Shown: piece by piece, positions 33,368 to 42,693 of the stretch
Layout of the letters: every line of letters begins with the position of its first letter
How positions within the stretch are numbered: the first letter of the stretch is position 1
Assembly: GCA_013289585.1 (NCBI GenBank)
Contig: JABCZR010000006.1
Location: 124,001 to 188,000, forward strand
Reading direction: 5' to 3'
DNA from: Acidobacteriota bacterium
GTDB lineage: Bacteria > Acidobacteriota > Terriglobia > Acidiferrales > UBA7541
Length of the DNA stretch: 64,000 nucleotides
The notes under the pieces: model-generated
What the model was told of the DNA's origin: nothing
Databases searched by the model: none
Seen by the model: only the letters and a program-made list of their open reading frames with translations
Program-made: the position numbers and the translations under genes

Positions 33368-36300
33368 TTACTCCTCTTCTTCCCCGCCTCTGGTCCCTCG
33401 CCCCTGCGGCGGCGCTGGCACGATATGTGGGATTCCCGCGGCATTCATCTTCTTGTTCAGTGCAGGCAGATCTTCCTCCGCGACTGCTTTGACCTGCGCC
33501 GACGCCTCACTGGCCAGGGGCGTCAATTCCGCCATCTTTTCCTTCTGTTGTCCACTCGGCGCGGCGACATATCCATCCAAATCCGCAAGCAGGTCCTGAA
33601 CCTGGTTTGGCAGCGGGTCGGGCTTCCATTCGAATGGAGGTCCAGCGTTCCCCAACCCCTGGCGTTCGCGAACATACTTCTCCGCCACCGTATCCACTTT
33701 TTTCTGCAGCTCATCGGCGGACTTTACGATGTCGTCTGGAATCTTCGTCGTATTCGGTTTCCCGGCGTCCTTCTTCCATTGCTCGCGCGCCGTTTTCAGC
33801 GCAGTCTGAATGCCCTCGATGGTTCTGCGGTCCTTGTCCGTAGCTTTTGCCATCGCGTAGAGCTGATTGATGGCTTCCCGCCGTACCGTTCGGTCCGCCG
33901 CGGAAATCACCACACGGGTATCTTCTTCAACCGTCACTTTTTGCGATGCTTCCTTCTCGCCCGCCTTAATGGTGATCGTATACTCTCCCGGCTCGACAAA
34001 AGGCCCAAGCGGCCCGAATCCGAACCCTGCGGCAATCGCTTCCTGTTGTTCGGGGGTCGGCTCCGCCGGTGAATTCCAGCGCAGATCCCAGTTCGTGCGG
34101 TTCACTCCGGCGGCAGCGGGCCCGTCGAACTCCCGTATCACCTTTCCATCCTTGTCGGCCACGCTGATTTTTACTTTGCCTTCTTTCTTCGCGGCCGCAT
34201 CATCTTTTGGCTTCTCCGCGGCCGCATCCTTACTATCCTTATCGTCTTTCTCTTTCTTCGGGGCTTCCGGCGGCACGGCTTCCTTCAGGTAGTAATTCAG
34301 AATCGTCCCGTAAGGTGGGTTCTTGGCCAGGAACGTTTTCTGACCTGAACTCCACCGGCGGTTGTGCACACGCCAGGAAGTCCCCGCTCGCGGGGGAAAG
34401 AAATTGAGCGGCGAGACCGCCACACTCGCATCCATCTTTTCGATGGGCGTCAAATCATCAAAAATCCAGATGGACCTCCCGTGCGTCGCCAGCACCAGGT
34501 CGTTTTCGCGCGCCTGAATCTCGATGTCATCCACCGGCACGGTCGGAAAATTATTCCTCAAAGCCGTCCAACTCGCCCCGCGATCCCAGGACACCCACAA
34601 CCCAAATTCCGTGCCCGCGAACAACAGGTTGGTATTCCGCGGATGCTCGCGCACCACGTGAGCGCTTCCGGCTGTGTCTGGAATCCCAGTGCGGATAGCC
34701 TTCCAGCTCTCGCCGTAGTCGTTTGTCGCAAAAATATAAATGTTGTAGTCGTCCCCGCGATGCCCATCGAACGTCACGAACGCTGCACCTTCACCCGTCT
34801 TTGACGCCACCACGCGGCTCACATACGTTCCCTTCGGCACTCCGGGAACTCTTGCCGCCACGTTCTTCCATGTTTTCCCGCCATCACGCGTCACCTGCAC
34901 GTTGCCGTCATCCGTTCCCACCCACAGCACATTCGGCGTCAGCGGCGATTCGCTGAGCGTCGTAATCGTCGGATATTCCTGGACGCCGTCGTGCCGCGAC
35001 AACGTGTTCTTGTCCGGGGTCTTCCCGAAAACTTGCAGTTTGTTACGGTCCACACCGGTCGTCAGGTCTCCACCCAGCCGCGTCCAATTGTCTCCGCGGT
35101 CCGTGGATTTGAAAAGATAGTTGCCTCCGTAATAGACGGTGTTATGATCGTGCGCGGAAATCGCCACCGGCGAATTCCATTGGAAGCGGTAGTGTGGCTC
35201 TCCCGCTTTTGCCTCCGGTTTGATCGAGCGTTGCTGCTCCGTGCGCAAGTCGCGCCGGTCGATGTAGCCATCCTGCGATTCCGTGTAAACAATCCACGGC
35301 TCCACGTTGTCGATCGCGGCATAAAATCCATCGCCGCCGTGAATCACCCGCCAGTCCTCATTGGCAATGCCGTCGCGCTCCAGCGTCTGGCTCGGCCCGC
35401 ACCAGCTCCCGTTGTCCTGCAAGCCCCCGCAAATGCGATACGGCTTTTCGTTATCGAGGCTGACCTCATAAAACTGCCCGATCGCAATGGTATTGATAAA
35501 ATCCCAGGTCTTCCCCGCGTCATAGCTCCAGTGAATCCCGCCATCCGATCCCGTCAGCATGTGATTCGAATCCGCCGGGTCGATCCACATGGCGTGAAAA
35601 TCGCCGTGGATCTTCTGAACTCGCTGTGTCGAAAAAGTTTTTCCGCCATCTTCGGAATAAAACATTGCCGCGCCCAGCGCCCAGATCCGCAAGTCATTGT
35701 TGGGATCGATTCGAACCTGGCTGTAATACGAAGGCCGCGGATTTGTGTCGCTCATTTTCTTCCACGTTTCGCCTTTGTCTTCGCTGCGGTAGATTCCGCC
35801 TTTCTCGTGCTGCACCAGGGCGTAAACAATGTTCGAATCCTTGCGGTAAATATCCAGCCCGATGCGCCCGGTCTCCCCGCCATTTTCGTAGGGCAGTCCT
35901 TTCGTCAATTTCTTCCAGTTCACGCCGCCGTCGATCGTTTTATAGATCGCGCTGTCAGGTCCGCCACCGTTGTAGCCATAAGGCGTCCGCCTGCGCTCGT
36001 ACGCCGCGGCATAGAGCGTGTCCGGGCTTTCCGGGTCCATGGCAATGTCGCTCACACCCGTGTCGTCATTGATCTTCAAGACTTGCGCCCACGTTTTGCC
36101 GCCATCCGTCGTTTTGTAAACGCCACGCTCCGGATTTGGTCCCCACAAATGCCCCAGCGCCGCCACATAAGCCACTTCGGGATTCTTTGGATGCACCACG
36201 ATCCGCCCGATGTGCCGCGTGGCCTCAAGCCCCATATGCTTCCAGGTCTTCCCGCCATCAAACGACTTGTAAACGCCATCGCCCCAGGACGAACTTTGCC

Positions 36301-36667
36301 GGTTGTTCGGCTCTCCCGTCCCGACCCACACAATGGACGGATCCGACGGTGCAATCGCGATATCGCCAATCGTGGATACGGCCTCCTTGTCGAACACTGG
36401 CTCCCACGTCGTTCCGTTGTTTGTGGTTTTCCAGACGCCGCCGGAGGCTGCGCCCACATACACAATGTTGGGATTGCTCTCTACCACTGCGAAATCGTCG
36501 ATACGTCCGCCCATCGTCGCGGGCCCGATCTCGCGAAACTCCAGGTTCTTGAGTTTATCGGTGGGTTTCGGCTGGTCGGCGGAGTTCGCCGGCCCGGCTT
36601 CCAAGCGCGGGGCAACCCAGATCGCGCCCGCTAGAATCATTACGAGAGCAGTTGAAATCTGCTTCAT
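33368..36667 (-). CDS. Secreted VPS10/BNR-repeat (sortilin-like) glycosyl-hydrolase-family protein
   Basis: The product is 1099 aa from the ATG at 36667, followed directly by a signal peptide (about 1-25). The first 700 residues are BNR/Asp-box repeats of the form DGGKTW (KSFDGGKTWKH, TTDGGKTWAQ, SEDGGKTFS, RDGGKTWKN), as in VPS10/sortilin and sialidase propellers. A Lys/Asp-rich spacer (about 800-840) leads to an Ig-like region with EPGEYTITIKAG and a C-terminal helical part (VRREAINQLYAM). It is usually annotated as a glycosyl hydrolase, but no catalytic residue can be assigned, and binding of protein or glycan may be the real role. It is followed on the same strand by the propeller-amidohydrolase. 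Confidence 0.82.
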   Translation of the reverse strand: MKQISTALVMILAGAIWVAPRLEAGPANSADQPKPTDKLKNLEFREIGPATMGGRIDDFAVVESNPNIVYVGAASGGVWKTTNNGTTWEPVFDKEAVSTIGDIAIAPSDPSIVWVGTGEPNNRQSSSWGDGVYKSFDGGKTWKHMGLEATRHIGRIVVHPKNPEVAYVAALGHLWGPNPERGVYKTTDGGKTWAQVLKINDDTGVSDIAMDPESPDTLYAAAYERRRTPYGYNGGGPDSAIYKTIDGGVNWKKLTKGLPYENGGETGRIGLDIYRKDSNIVYALVQHEKGGIYRSEDKGETWKKMSDTNPRPSYYSQVRIDPNNDLRIWALGAAMFYSEDGGKTFSTQRVQKIHGDFHAMWIDPADSNHMLTGSDGGIHWSYDAGKTWDFINTIAIGQFYEVSLDNEKPYRICGGLQDNGSWCGPSQTLERDGIANEDWRVIHGGDGFYAAIDNVEPWIVYTESQDGYIDRRDLRTEQQRSIKPEAKAGEPHYRFQWNSPVAISAHDHNTVYYGGNYLFKSTDRGDNWTRLGGDLTTGVDRNKLQVFGKTPDKNTLSRHDGVQEYPTITTLSESPLTPNVLWVGTDDGNVQVTRDGGKTWKNVAARVPGVPKGTYVSRVVASKTGEGAAFVTFDGHRGDDYNIYIFATNDYGESWKAIRTGIPDTAGSAHVVREHPRNTNLLFAGTEFGLWVSWDRGASWTALRNNFPTVPVDDIEIQARENDLVLATHGRSIWIFDDLTPIEKMDASVAVSPLNFFPPRAGTSWRVHNRRWSSGQKTFLAKNPPYGTILNYYLKEAVPPEAPKKEKDDKDSKDAAAEKPKDDAAAKKEGKVKISVADKDGKVIREFDGPAAAGVNRTNWDLRWNSPAEPTPEQQEAIAAGFGFGPLGPFVEPGEYTITIKAGEKEASQKVTVEEDTRVVISAADRTVRREAINQLYAMAKATDKDRRTIEGIQTALKTAREQWKKDAGKPNTTKIPDDIVKSADELQKKVDTVAEKYVRERQGLGNAGPPFEWKPDPLPNQVQDLLADLDGYVAAPSGQQKEKMAELTPLASEASAQVKAVAEEDLPALNKKMNAAGIPHIVPAPPQGRGTRGGEEEE

Positions 36668-36904
36668 TCTTATTCTCCTGTAGACAAGGCCCGGCATGTT
36701 ACTCCTCCTGGCCCGCATCACGCATCATATGTTTCTGGAAAGCAAACGAACCCTGTGCAAACTCAGACGCACCGCCCGGTCGCCGCGTTTCACGCATCCT
36801 TGAATTCAGCTCGCTATTCTTCCCTGAATCTTGACCAGGTTCCAGCCTCGCCTTCAATTCCCTCCAGCCCCGTGCTAGGCTATCCAACTGTTTTCATTGA
36901 CTGC

Positions 36905-39313
36905 ATGCTGCTCTTGAATCTTCATCCTCGTGCACGGACTCTCTCCGCGCCGCGCACTCTTCTGGTCCTGACTGCGCTTCTCTTCTTTCTTGCCGGTCCC
37001 CGGGTTCCGCTGGCAGACGCCCAGCAAGTTCATCTCCCTCCATCCAAGAGTGGCGTCGCTGACCTCGAATCGAAGACGCAAAGCCGCCACGGCGACATTA
37101 CCAACGCCGACGGGGACGTGGACATTCACTATGGCGACACCCGTCTTCGCGCCGACCACGTCGAATACAATTCCAAGACCTTCGAAGCCATCGCCACCGG
37201 CCATGTTCAGCTCGACTACAACAACGAGCATCTCGACGCTGATAAGGCCCATTACAATGTCAGCACCGGCCACGGCGTCTTCCAGAATGTCCGAGGCACC
37301 ATCAAAATCGAACGCCGCCCCAACCCGGCTATTCTGATCTCCGACAATCCTCTTTATTTCCAGGCCAGCGACGTTGAGCGCTTTGCCGGCGACGTCTACC
37401 TGGTCCACAGTGCCTGGATCACCATCTGCGATCCCTCGCACCCCACGTGGCAGTTCTACGCTCCCAATGCGCGCATTCGCCTCAACAAAACCGTCGCGCT
37501 TGTGAACGCCAACTTCCGCCTTTTCCGCGTCCCGCTCATCTGGCTTCCTTATGCCACTGCGCCCGCTGGACGCAATGTCCGCGAGACCGGGTTCCTCATA
37601 CCGGCCATTGGCCAGAGTTCTACCAAGGGCTTCATTCTGGGTGATGCACTGTACATGGCGCCTACGGAGTGGCTGGATGCCACTCTCGGGCTCACGTTCA
37701 TGAGCCGCCGGGGCCTTGCGGAACGCGGCGAAATCCGTGCCAAGCCTTTCGAAGATACTTCGATTCAGTACAACTATTATGGTGTAGACGACCGCGGCCT
37801 GGTCAATCCCACTCCCCCTCCCACCCGCAATCCGCAGGGCGGCGAGCAGCAACGCTTGGAAATCCAGTCCTTGCTTCCCAAAGGCTGGCGGTTCGTCACC
37901 GATTTCAATCAACTCTCATCGCTTACCTTCCGCCTGGCTTTTTCCGACACCTACGGTGAAGCCATCACCTCCGATATCCGCAGCGCTATTTTCCTTACCA
38001 ACAACTACCGCGGCTTCAGCTTCAATTTCGCCGGCCTCAACGACAAGAGTTTCCTTACTCTTCCAACCACCACGACCTCATCCACCGGGGTCGTCACTAC
38101 CGTGCCTGCCACAACCGTCACTCTTCGCAATCTGCCCGAAGTTCGTATTGGCTCCGTCGAGCAGGCCCCGTGGAGCAAGGCTCCCATCTATTTCAGCTTC
38201 GACGCCTTTGCTGGCGTCGTGAACCGCGACGATCCAGATATCCAGACTCCCAGTTTCGTCGATCGCTATGAACTTGCGCCTCGCGTTACTGTTCCACTGC
38301 ATTTCGGCCCCTGGCTCGGCGTCACCAGTTCTGCTGTTTTCCGCACCACCCGCTACGGCGATTCTCTCAATTCCGCCGGTCAGCTCAGCGGCTTGGCGAT
38401 CAACCGCAACACCGGCGAGTTCACCGTCGAGATCCGCCCCCCGACTCTCGAGCGCTTTTTCGACCGTACTTCGCTGAAGAAGGACAAATCTCATCGGCGG
38501 TACAAGCACACCATCGAGCCGGCCTTCACCTACCATTACGTCACCGGTGTCAATAATTTCGCGGACTTCATCCGCTTCGATGCCGACGCCACCCTGACCG
38601 ACACCAATGAGATCGAGTATGGCGTCACTCAACGGCTGTTCCTGAAGGAAGGCGACAACCAGCCGCAGGAGCTTATTTCCTGGAGCATTTTTCAGAAGCA
38701 CTACTTCAATCCGACCTTTGGCGGCGCCATCTTGGATGCCGAGCGCAACGTCTTCCAGGCGCTGGACTCCATTTCGCCTTTCGCGTTTGCCTTCGGGCCA
38801 CGCAACTGGTCGCCGATCGTCAGCGACATCAAGATCACCCCTGGCGGTCCGTACGATTTGGAACAAATTCTCCAGTACGATACTCAGATCCAAAGACTCG
38901 TCACCATCGGCACACTCCTGAAGGTGAAACCGTTCAGCGAATACTTTGCCACCCTCGCCTACTTCCGTCTGAATGACAATCCGGTGCAGAGTGATTTTCC
39001 CGTTCCCCAGCCACCCGGATTCGTCCCTTTCGAGCAGCCACTCTCGAACCAGATTCGCGCGCTTGTCGGCTACGGCAGCGAAACGAGAAAAGGCTTCAAT
39101 TTCCTTACCGGCCTTAGCTACGATTTCACCAACAAGATTCTGCAAAACCAGGTCGTCCAGGTCAGCTACAACGGTGGCTGCTGTGGACTCGCCGTTTCCT
39201 ACCACCGCATCAATCTTGGCCAGGTGCGTACGGAGAATCAGTTCCGCGTGGCGTTGACCATCGCAAACATCGGCACCTTCGGAAACCTCCGGCGCCAGGA
39301 AAAGATTTTCTGA
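36905..39313 (+). CDS. lptD: LPS-assembly outer-membrane protein LptD
   Basis: The product is 802 aa from the ATG at 36905; a GTG at 36755 would add a stretch without a signal. The signal peptide is about 1-40. The N-terminal OstA-like beta-taco (SRHGDITNADGDVDIHYGD, DADKAHYNVSTG) receives LPS from the periplasmic bridge, and the rest forms the large beta-barrel. Cys175 and the adjacent pair Cys759-Cys760 are visible. E. coli LptD has two early cysteines plus the CC pair; here only one early partner exists, so a single native disulfide is expected. Its presence shows a diderm that makes LPS. The amidase gene starts 2 nt after the stop. Confidence 0.9.
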   Translation: MLLLNLHPRARTLSAPRTLLVLTALLFFLAGPRVPLADAQQVHLPPSKSGVADLESKTQSRHGDITNADGDVDIHYGDTRLRADHVEYNSKTFEAIATGHVQLDYNNEHLDADKAHYNVSTGHGVFQNVRGTIKIERRPNPAILISDNPLYFQASDVERFAGDVYLVHSAWITICDPSHPTWQFYAPNARIRLNKTVALVNANFRLFRVPLIWLPYATAPAGRNVRETGFLIPAIGQSSTKGFILGDALYMAPTEWLDATLGLTFMSRRGLAERGEIRAKPFEDTSIQYNYYGVDDRGLVNPTPPPTRNPQGGEQQRLEIQSLLPKGWRFVTDFNQLSSLTFRLAFSDTYGEAITSDIRSAIFLTNNYRGFSFNFAGLNDKSFLTLPTTTTSSTGVVTTVPATTVTLRNLPEVRIGSVEQAPWSKAPIYFSFDAFAGVVNRDDPDIQTPSFVDRYELAPRVTVPLHFGPWLGVTSSAVFRTTRYGDSLNSAGQLSGLAINRNTGEFTVEIRPPTLERFFDRTSLKKDKSHRRYKHTIEPAFTYHYVTGVNNFADFIRFDADATLTDTNEIEYGVTQRLFLKEGDNQPQELISWSIFQKHYFNPTFGGAILDAERNVFQALDSISPFAFAFGPRNWSPIVSDIKITPGGPYDLEQILQYDTQIQRLVTIGTLLKVKPFSEYFATLAYFRLNDNPVQSDFPVPQPPGFVPFEQPLSNQIRALVGYGSETRKGFNFLTGLSYDFTNKILQNQVVQVSYNGGCCGLAVSYHRINLGQVRTENQFRVALTIANIGTFGNLRRQEKIF

Positions 39314-39315
39314 GT

Positions 39316-40737
39316 ATGAGCGATTCCGGCCTGGCTTTCGCTTCCATCACGGAGATTGGAAAACTCTTCCGCAAGCGCAAGCTGTCTCCCGTTGAGCTCA
39401 CCAAGTTCATGCTCGCCCGCGTCGAGCAACTGAATCCCAAACTGAACGCTTACATCACCGTCACCGAAGATCTCGCTATCGCACAAGCCAAAAAAGCCGA
39501 AGCCGAACTCTTTGCCCCGCGCGGCAGCAAAGCCCGTCGCGACCGCGGCCCTCTCCACGGCATTCCTATTTCTTTGAAGGACAATATCCATACCAAAGGT
39601 GTTCGCTCGACAGCGGGATCCAAACTTTTGTCCGCGTTTGTTCCGGAGCATGATGCAGTGGTGGTTGAGAGACTGAGAGAAGCCGGCGCCATTTTCCTCG
39701 GCAAGACCAATCTGCATGAATTCGCCTATGGCGTAACATCCAATAATCCCCACTACGGCCCCGTCCATAATCCGTGGAACCTCGCGCGCATCCCCGGCGG
39801 CTCGAGCGGCGGTTCCGCAGCGGCGGTCGCGGCCGGTCTCTGCTGCGGCAGCATCGGTACGGACACTGGCGGCTCCATCCGCATTCCAGCTTCTCTCTGC
39901 GGCGTCGTCGGTCTCAAACCCACGATCGGCCGAGTCAATACGGATGGCACGGTCCCGCTTTCCCCGCACCTCGATTGTGTTGGACCATTGGCTCGCACGG
40001 CGGCAGACGCGGCGCTCCTTCTGGACCCCATACTCGTACGCGGAAAACGTGAACCGCTTTTGAGTTCCGCCTGCAAGTCCTCTCCACCCATGAAAAAATT
40101 CAGGCTCGGCGTGCCAAGCGAGTTTTTCCTGGATGTAATCTCCGGAGACGTTAAGAATGTCTTCGAGGCTGCGCTCCGTTCTTTAAACAAACTCGGTGCA
40201 GCGATCAAAGAAATCTCGATCCCTCTTCTGCAGGAGACCGAACACGCCGGAAACGAAATCGCCTGGTCCGAAGCGACCCACTATCACCAGCAAGCAGGCT
40301 GGTTCCCCGCCCGCGCCGCGGACTACGGCGAAGACGTTCGTTCGCGCCTTGAAATCGGAACTAGAGTTTCCGCTACGGTTTATCTGCAGGCTCTCGAATT
40401 GCGCGACACGTTCATCCAGCAGCTCCATCTGGCGATGGCCGATGCCGGCGTCGACGCCCTGGTCGTCCCAACCACCCCGATTACCGCCCCGCTCATCGGT
40501 GAAGAAACTTCGCGCCTCAATGAAAAGGACTACCCCACGCGCGCCCTGCTGCTTCGGAATAACCGCCCCGCCAACCTAGCCGGCGTCCCCGCCATCTCCA
40601 TCCCCTGTGGTTTCACTCCTGCAGGTCTACCGGTTGGGCTCCAGCTTATCGGCGCGGTAACCGATGAATTTCTCCTGATGCGCATCGCTCACGCATTCGA
40701 AAGCGCAAATCCTCAAACGATTCGTCCGCCCCTGTAG
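39316..40737 (+). CDS. Amidase-signature enzyme (GatA-like)
   Basis: The product is 473 aa with the Ser-cisSer-Lys triad intact: K88 in ISLKDNIHTKG, S164 in GGSSGGSAAA and S187 in GTDTGGSIRIP. It hydrolyses or transfers amides. Length and motifs are close to GatA of the Glu-tRNA amidotransferase, but no gatB or gatC is nearby, so a free amidase is equally possible. The start is 2 nt after the lptD stop, so translation is probably coupled. A functional link to the outer membrane is not obvious from the protein, which has no signal peptide. Confidence 0.85.
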   Translation: MSDSGLAFASITEIGKLFRKRKLSPVELTKFMLARVEQLNPKLNAYITVTEDLAIAQAKKAEAELFAPRGSKARRDRGPLHGIPISLKDNIHTKGVRSTAGSKLLSAFVPEHDAVVVERLREAGAIFLGKTNLHEFAYGVTSNNPHYGPVHNPWNLARIPGGSSGGSAAAVAAGLCCGSIGTDTGGSIRIPASLCGVVGLKPTIGRVNTDGTVPLSPHLDCVGPLARTAADAALLLDPILVRGKREPLLSSACKSSPPMKKFRLGVPSEFFLDVISGDVKNVFEAALRSLNKLGAAIKEISIPLLQETEHAGNEIAWSEATHYHQQAGWFPARAADYGEDVRSRLEIGTRVSATVYLQALELRDTFIQQLHLAMADAGVDALVVPTTPITAPLIGEETSRLNEKDYPTRALLLRNNRPANLAGVPAISIPCGFTPAGLPVGLQLIGAVTDEFLLMRIAHAFESANPQTIRPPL

Positions 40738-40790
40738 GTGCGGGAATTCAGCCCTGCGCACATTCTCATTTTGCTCGGCAACCAATCACT

Positions 40791-41822
40791 TCACATCTCT
40801 TCCGAAACTGCGCCGCGAGTCTTCATAATCCAGCCGCCGATGAGGTACCCCAGCGTCCCCGTCACCATCCCCGCGAAAACATCCACCACGTAGTGGTACC
40901 GCCCCCACACCGTCGAAAGGCACATGCACAACACCAGCGGCGCCATCACCCAGAACAACCAGCGCCGGTGCCGCCACGCTCCCCAAAGCGCCGCCACCGA
41001 CCCCGCCACGTGCTCCGAAGGAAACGCCGCGCCGCGCACGCGGCCGAAGTGTTCAATAAAATTGATCGTAGCCGTCACCGGCCCGCCTTGCAACGGCCCG
41101 TGCCAAGCTCCCGCCATTGAAAACCACGGGCTTTCAATCGGAAATAAAATCGCAATCACATAGCCGATCGCGTAGCCCACCGCCGAATACGTCATCACCG
41201 ACCAGTACCCGCGCCAGTCCCGTCGGTAGTACAAAACGCCGCCTACCAATAGCAGATAAGCAAAATAAGTGAGATAGGCGAACTGGATGAATTCATTCCG
41301 CGCCGGTGTTACAAACTGCTCCAGCCACACCGCTGGATGCACGCCCGTCAGCCAGTAATCCGCGGCGATCAATTTCGCGTCCTGCCAGGCAGGCGAAACC
41401 AGATGCACTAGTTCTCCCAACTCTTCAAAGCAAAAAAGAAAGAACAGGTGCGGATACCAGTGCCGCCAGAAATGCCAAGACCTCTGAGCAAAAGTAGGAC
41501 AGACATTCCTGTTTGTCCCGCTTCGTGCTTCCGCCCGGCACAGACACAAAATCACCGCCGCTACAAATACCTGAACTCCAGCCAATCGCACCGGGTGCGC
41601 CAGATTTTCCGCGAACAGCACAATCAACGAACTCGACACCGCTAGATACCCCAGCGCCACCCATTCGAACGCTCCACACGCCTCCCACGTCCCCGCCGCC
41701 TCCCGGGCAATCCAGCGCGCGATTCCATGTCCATCCCCTTCGAAGCTATCTGGAGCTGCCTTCGCGCGCCAGGCGATGATCGCTTCGTTCCCTTCGCCGT
41801 TCTGTCGGTGCACGTCACTCAT
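40791..41822 (-). CDS. PAP2-superfamily membrane phosphatase or phosphotransferase
   Basis: The product is 343 aa from the ATG at 41822, which has GGAG nine nt upstream; an upstream TTG at 41876 is unlikely. About six membrane helices lie in residues 55-335. PAP2 active-site motifs are FPSEH (267-271) and GRYHYVVD with His310 and Asp314. The first motif (KxxxxxxRP) is not obvious, as in the PAP2_3 branch that includes inositol-phosphorylceramide synthases. It is the last gene of a three-gene operon after the phosphatidyltransferase and HAD phosphatase, suggesting a lipid head-group or carrier-lipid step at the membrane (inference). Confidence 0.8.
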   Translation of the reverse strand: MSDVHRQNGEGNEAIIAWRAKAAPDSFEGDGHGIARWIAREAAGTWEACGAFEWVALGYLAVSSSLIVLFAENLAHPVRLAGVQVFVAAVILCLCRAEARSGTNRNVCPTFAQRSWHFWRHWYPHLFFLFCFEELGELVHLVSPAWQDAKLIAADYWLTGVHPAVWLEQFVTPARNEFIQFAYLTYFAYLLLVGGVLYYRRDWRGYWSVMTYSAVGYAIGYVIAILFPIESPWFSMAGAWHGPLQGGPVTATINFIEHFGRVRGAAFPSEHVAGSVAALWGAWRHRRWLFWVMAPLVLCMCLSTVWGRYHYVVDVFAGMVTGTLGYLIGGWIMKTRGAVSEEM

Positions 41823-41889
41823 TCCGCGTTCTCCACTCTCCCCAACTCCATCAGACGCACTCACCGAAGTCCGCAAAAAGTGTGCGGCC

Positions 41890-42693
41890 TTATGCGATCA
41901 TCCTGGGCAGCGCTTTCTTATCTTCAATTTCCCTGCGCACTCTGCTTCTCTGCGTTGAATTTTCTTTTCCGGCCCAACTTAGGGAAGGCCAGCCAAGCAT
42001 TCGCGCGAGCCGCCCAAGCTCCGCCGCGGGATTCACCGCGAAAGGTCGTCCCACCGCCGCCAGGAGCCATCGGTCATCCGCGCTGTCGCCGTAAGCATAG
42101 GAATGAGCCAAGTCCAGATTCATTTCCAAAGCGATTTCTTTCACCGCGCGCCCCTTCGCTTCTCCAATCATCGCTTCGCGCAATATCTTTCCGGTCCACC
42201 GGCCGTCGGCTACTTCCAAGCACGTCGCACATATGCGAATGCAGGAAATAATTCCCCTGCTGGCAAGTCCCGATTCGATGGCTCGTGCTGCAGCCTGCGC
42301 CAGCGGCTCCAGTGTCCCGCTGAGCAGCACAATCCGATGCTCCTTTCCCGCATGCCACGCGATTCGTTCGAGCCCTTCTCCGAAAAACTTGGGAGCCGGA
42401 TTTAGCCCGGCTGTGCTCCACGGGTTCACTGCGATTCCGCGCAAATACCTCTTGTTCGTTTGCAACATCTTGCCGACCCCGCGCGGCGCCAGCCGCACCG
42501 CTTCCCTCAACCACAGCAAATAGTTTTTCGCCGGAATCGCTCTCCGGTAGCGCAGCATTCCGAAAAATCTCCGCTCCAGCGACGGCGGCGCCACCAATGT
42601 TCCATCCAAATCAAAGAACGCCGCGACTCCTCCACTCTTCTCCTTTACCTCCCTCACCTCCTCTACTTCCTCTGCCTTCACGCGCGCTCTCAC
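41890..42693 (-). CDS. HAD-superfamily phosphatase (subfamily IB-like)
   Basis: The product is 267 aa from a GTG at 42691-42693 whose GTGA overlaps the stop of the phosphatidyltransferase by 4 nt. A longer frame to 43305 is only the shadow of that gene. HAD motif I is FFDLDGTLV with Asp28 and Asp30; motif II is VLLSGT; the end motif is YAYGDSADDRWLL. This set fits SerB/HAD-IB phosphatases that act on small phosphomonoesters. The first 20 residues (EEVEEVREVKEK) are encoded by a 9-nt minisatellite and are probably not part of the fold. In context it may dephosphorylate a phospholipid head group. Confidence 0.82.
   Translation of the reverse strand: MRARVKAEEVEEVREVKEKSGGVAAFFDLDGTLVAPPSLERRFFGMLRYRRAIPAKNYLLWLREAVRLAPRGVGKMLQTNKRYLRGIAVNPWSTAGLNPAPKFFGEGLERIAWHAGKEHRIVLLSGTLEPLAQAAARAIESGLASRGIISCIRICATCLEVADGRWTGKILREAMIGEAKGRAVKEIALEMNLDLAHSYAYGDSADDRWLLAAVGRPFAVNPAAELGRLARMLGWPSLSWAGKENSTQRSRVRREIEDKKALPRMIA
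42640..42672 (-). repeat. 9-nt minisatellite inside the HAD-gene start
   Basis: On the minus strand the units are GAAGTAGAG, GAGGTGAGG and GAGGTAAAG, i.e. GARGTRRRG, encoding EVE-EVR-EVK. The same unit type occurs after the Rid-family gene at 58779-58826. It supplies the N-terminal charged tail of the HAD protein. Confidence 0.55.

Noticed and set aside
34991-36634. 547-codon plus-strand open frame opposite the VPS10 gene
   Set aside because: Shadow of the BNR repeats; no start signal and no recognisable fold.
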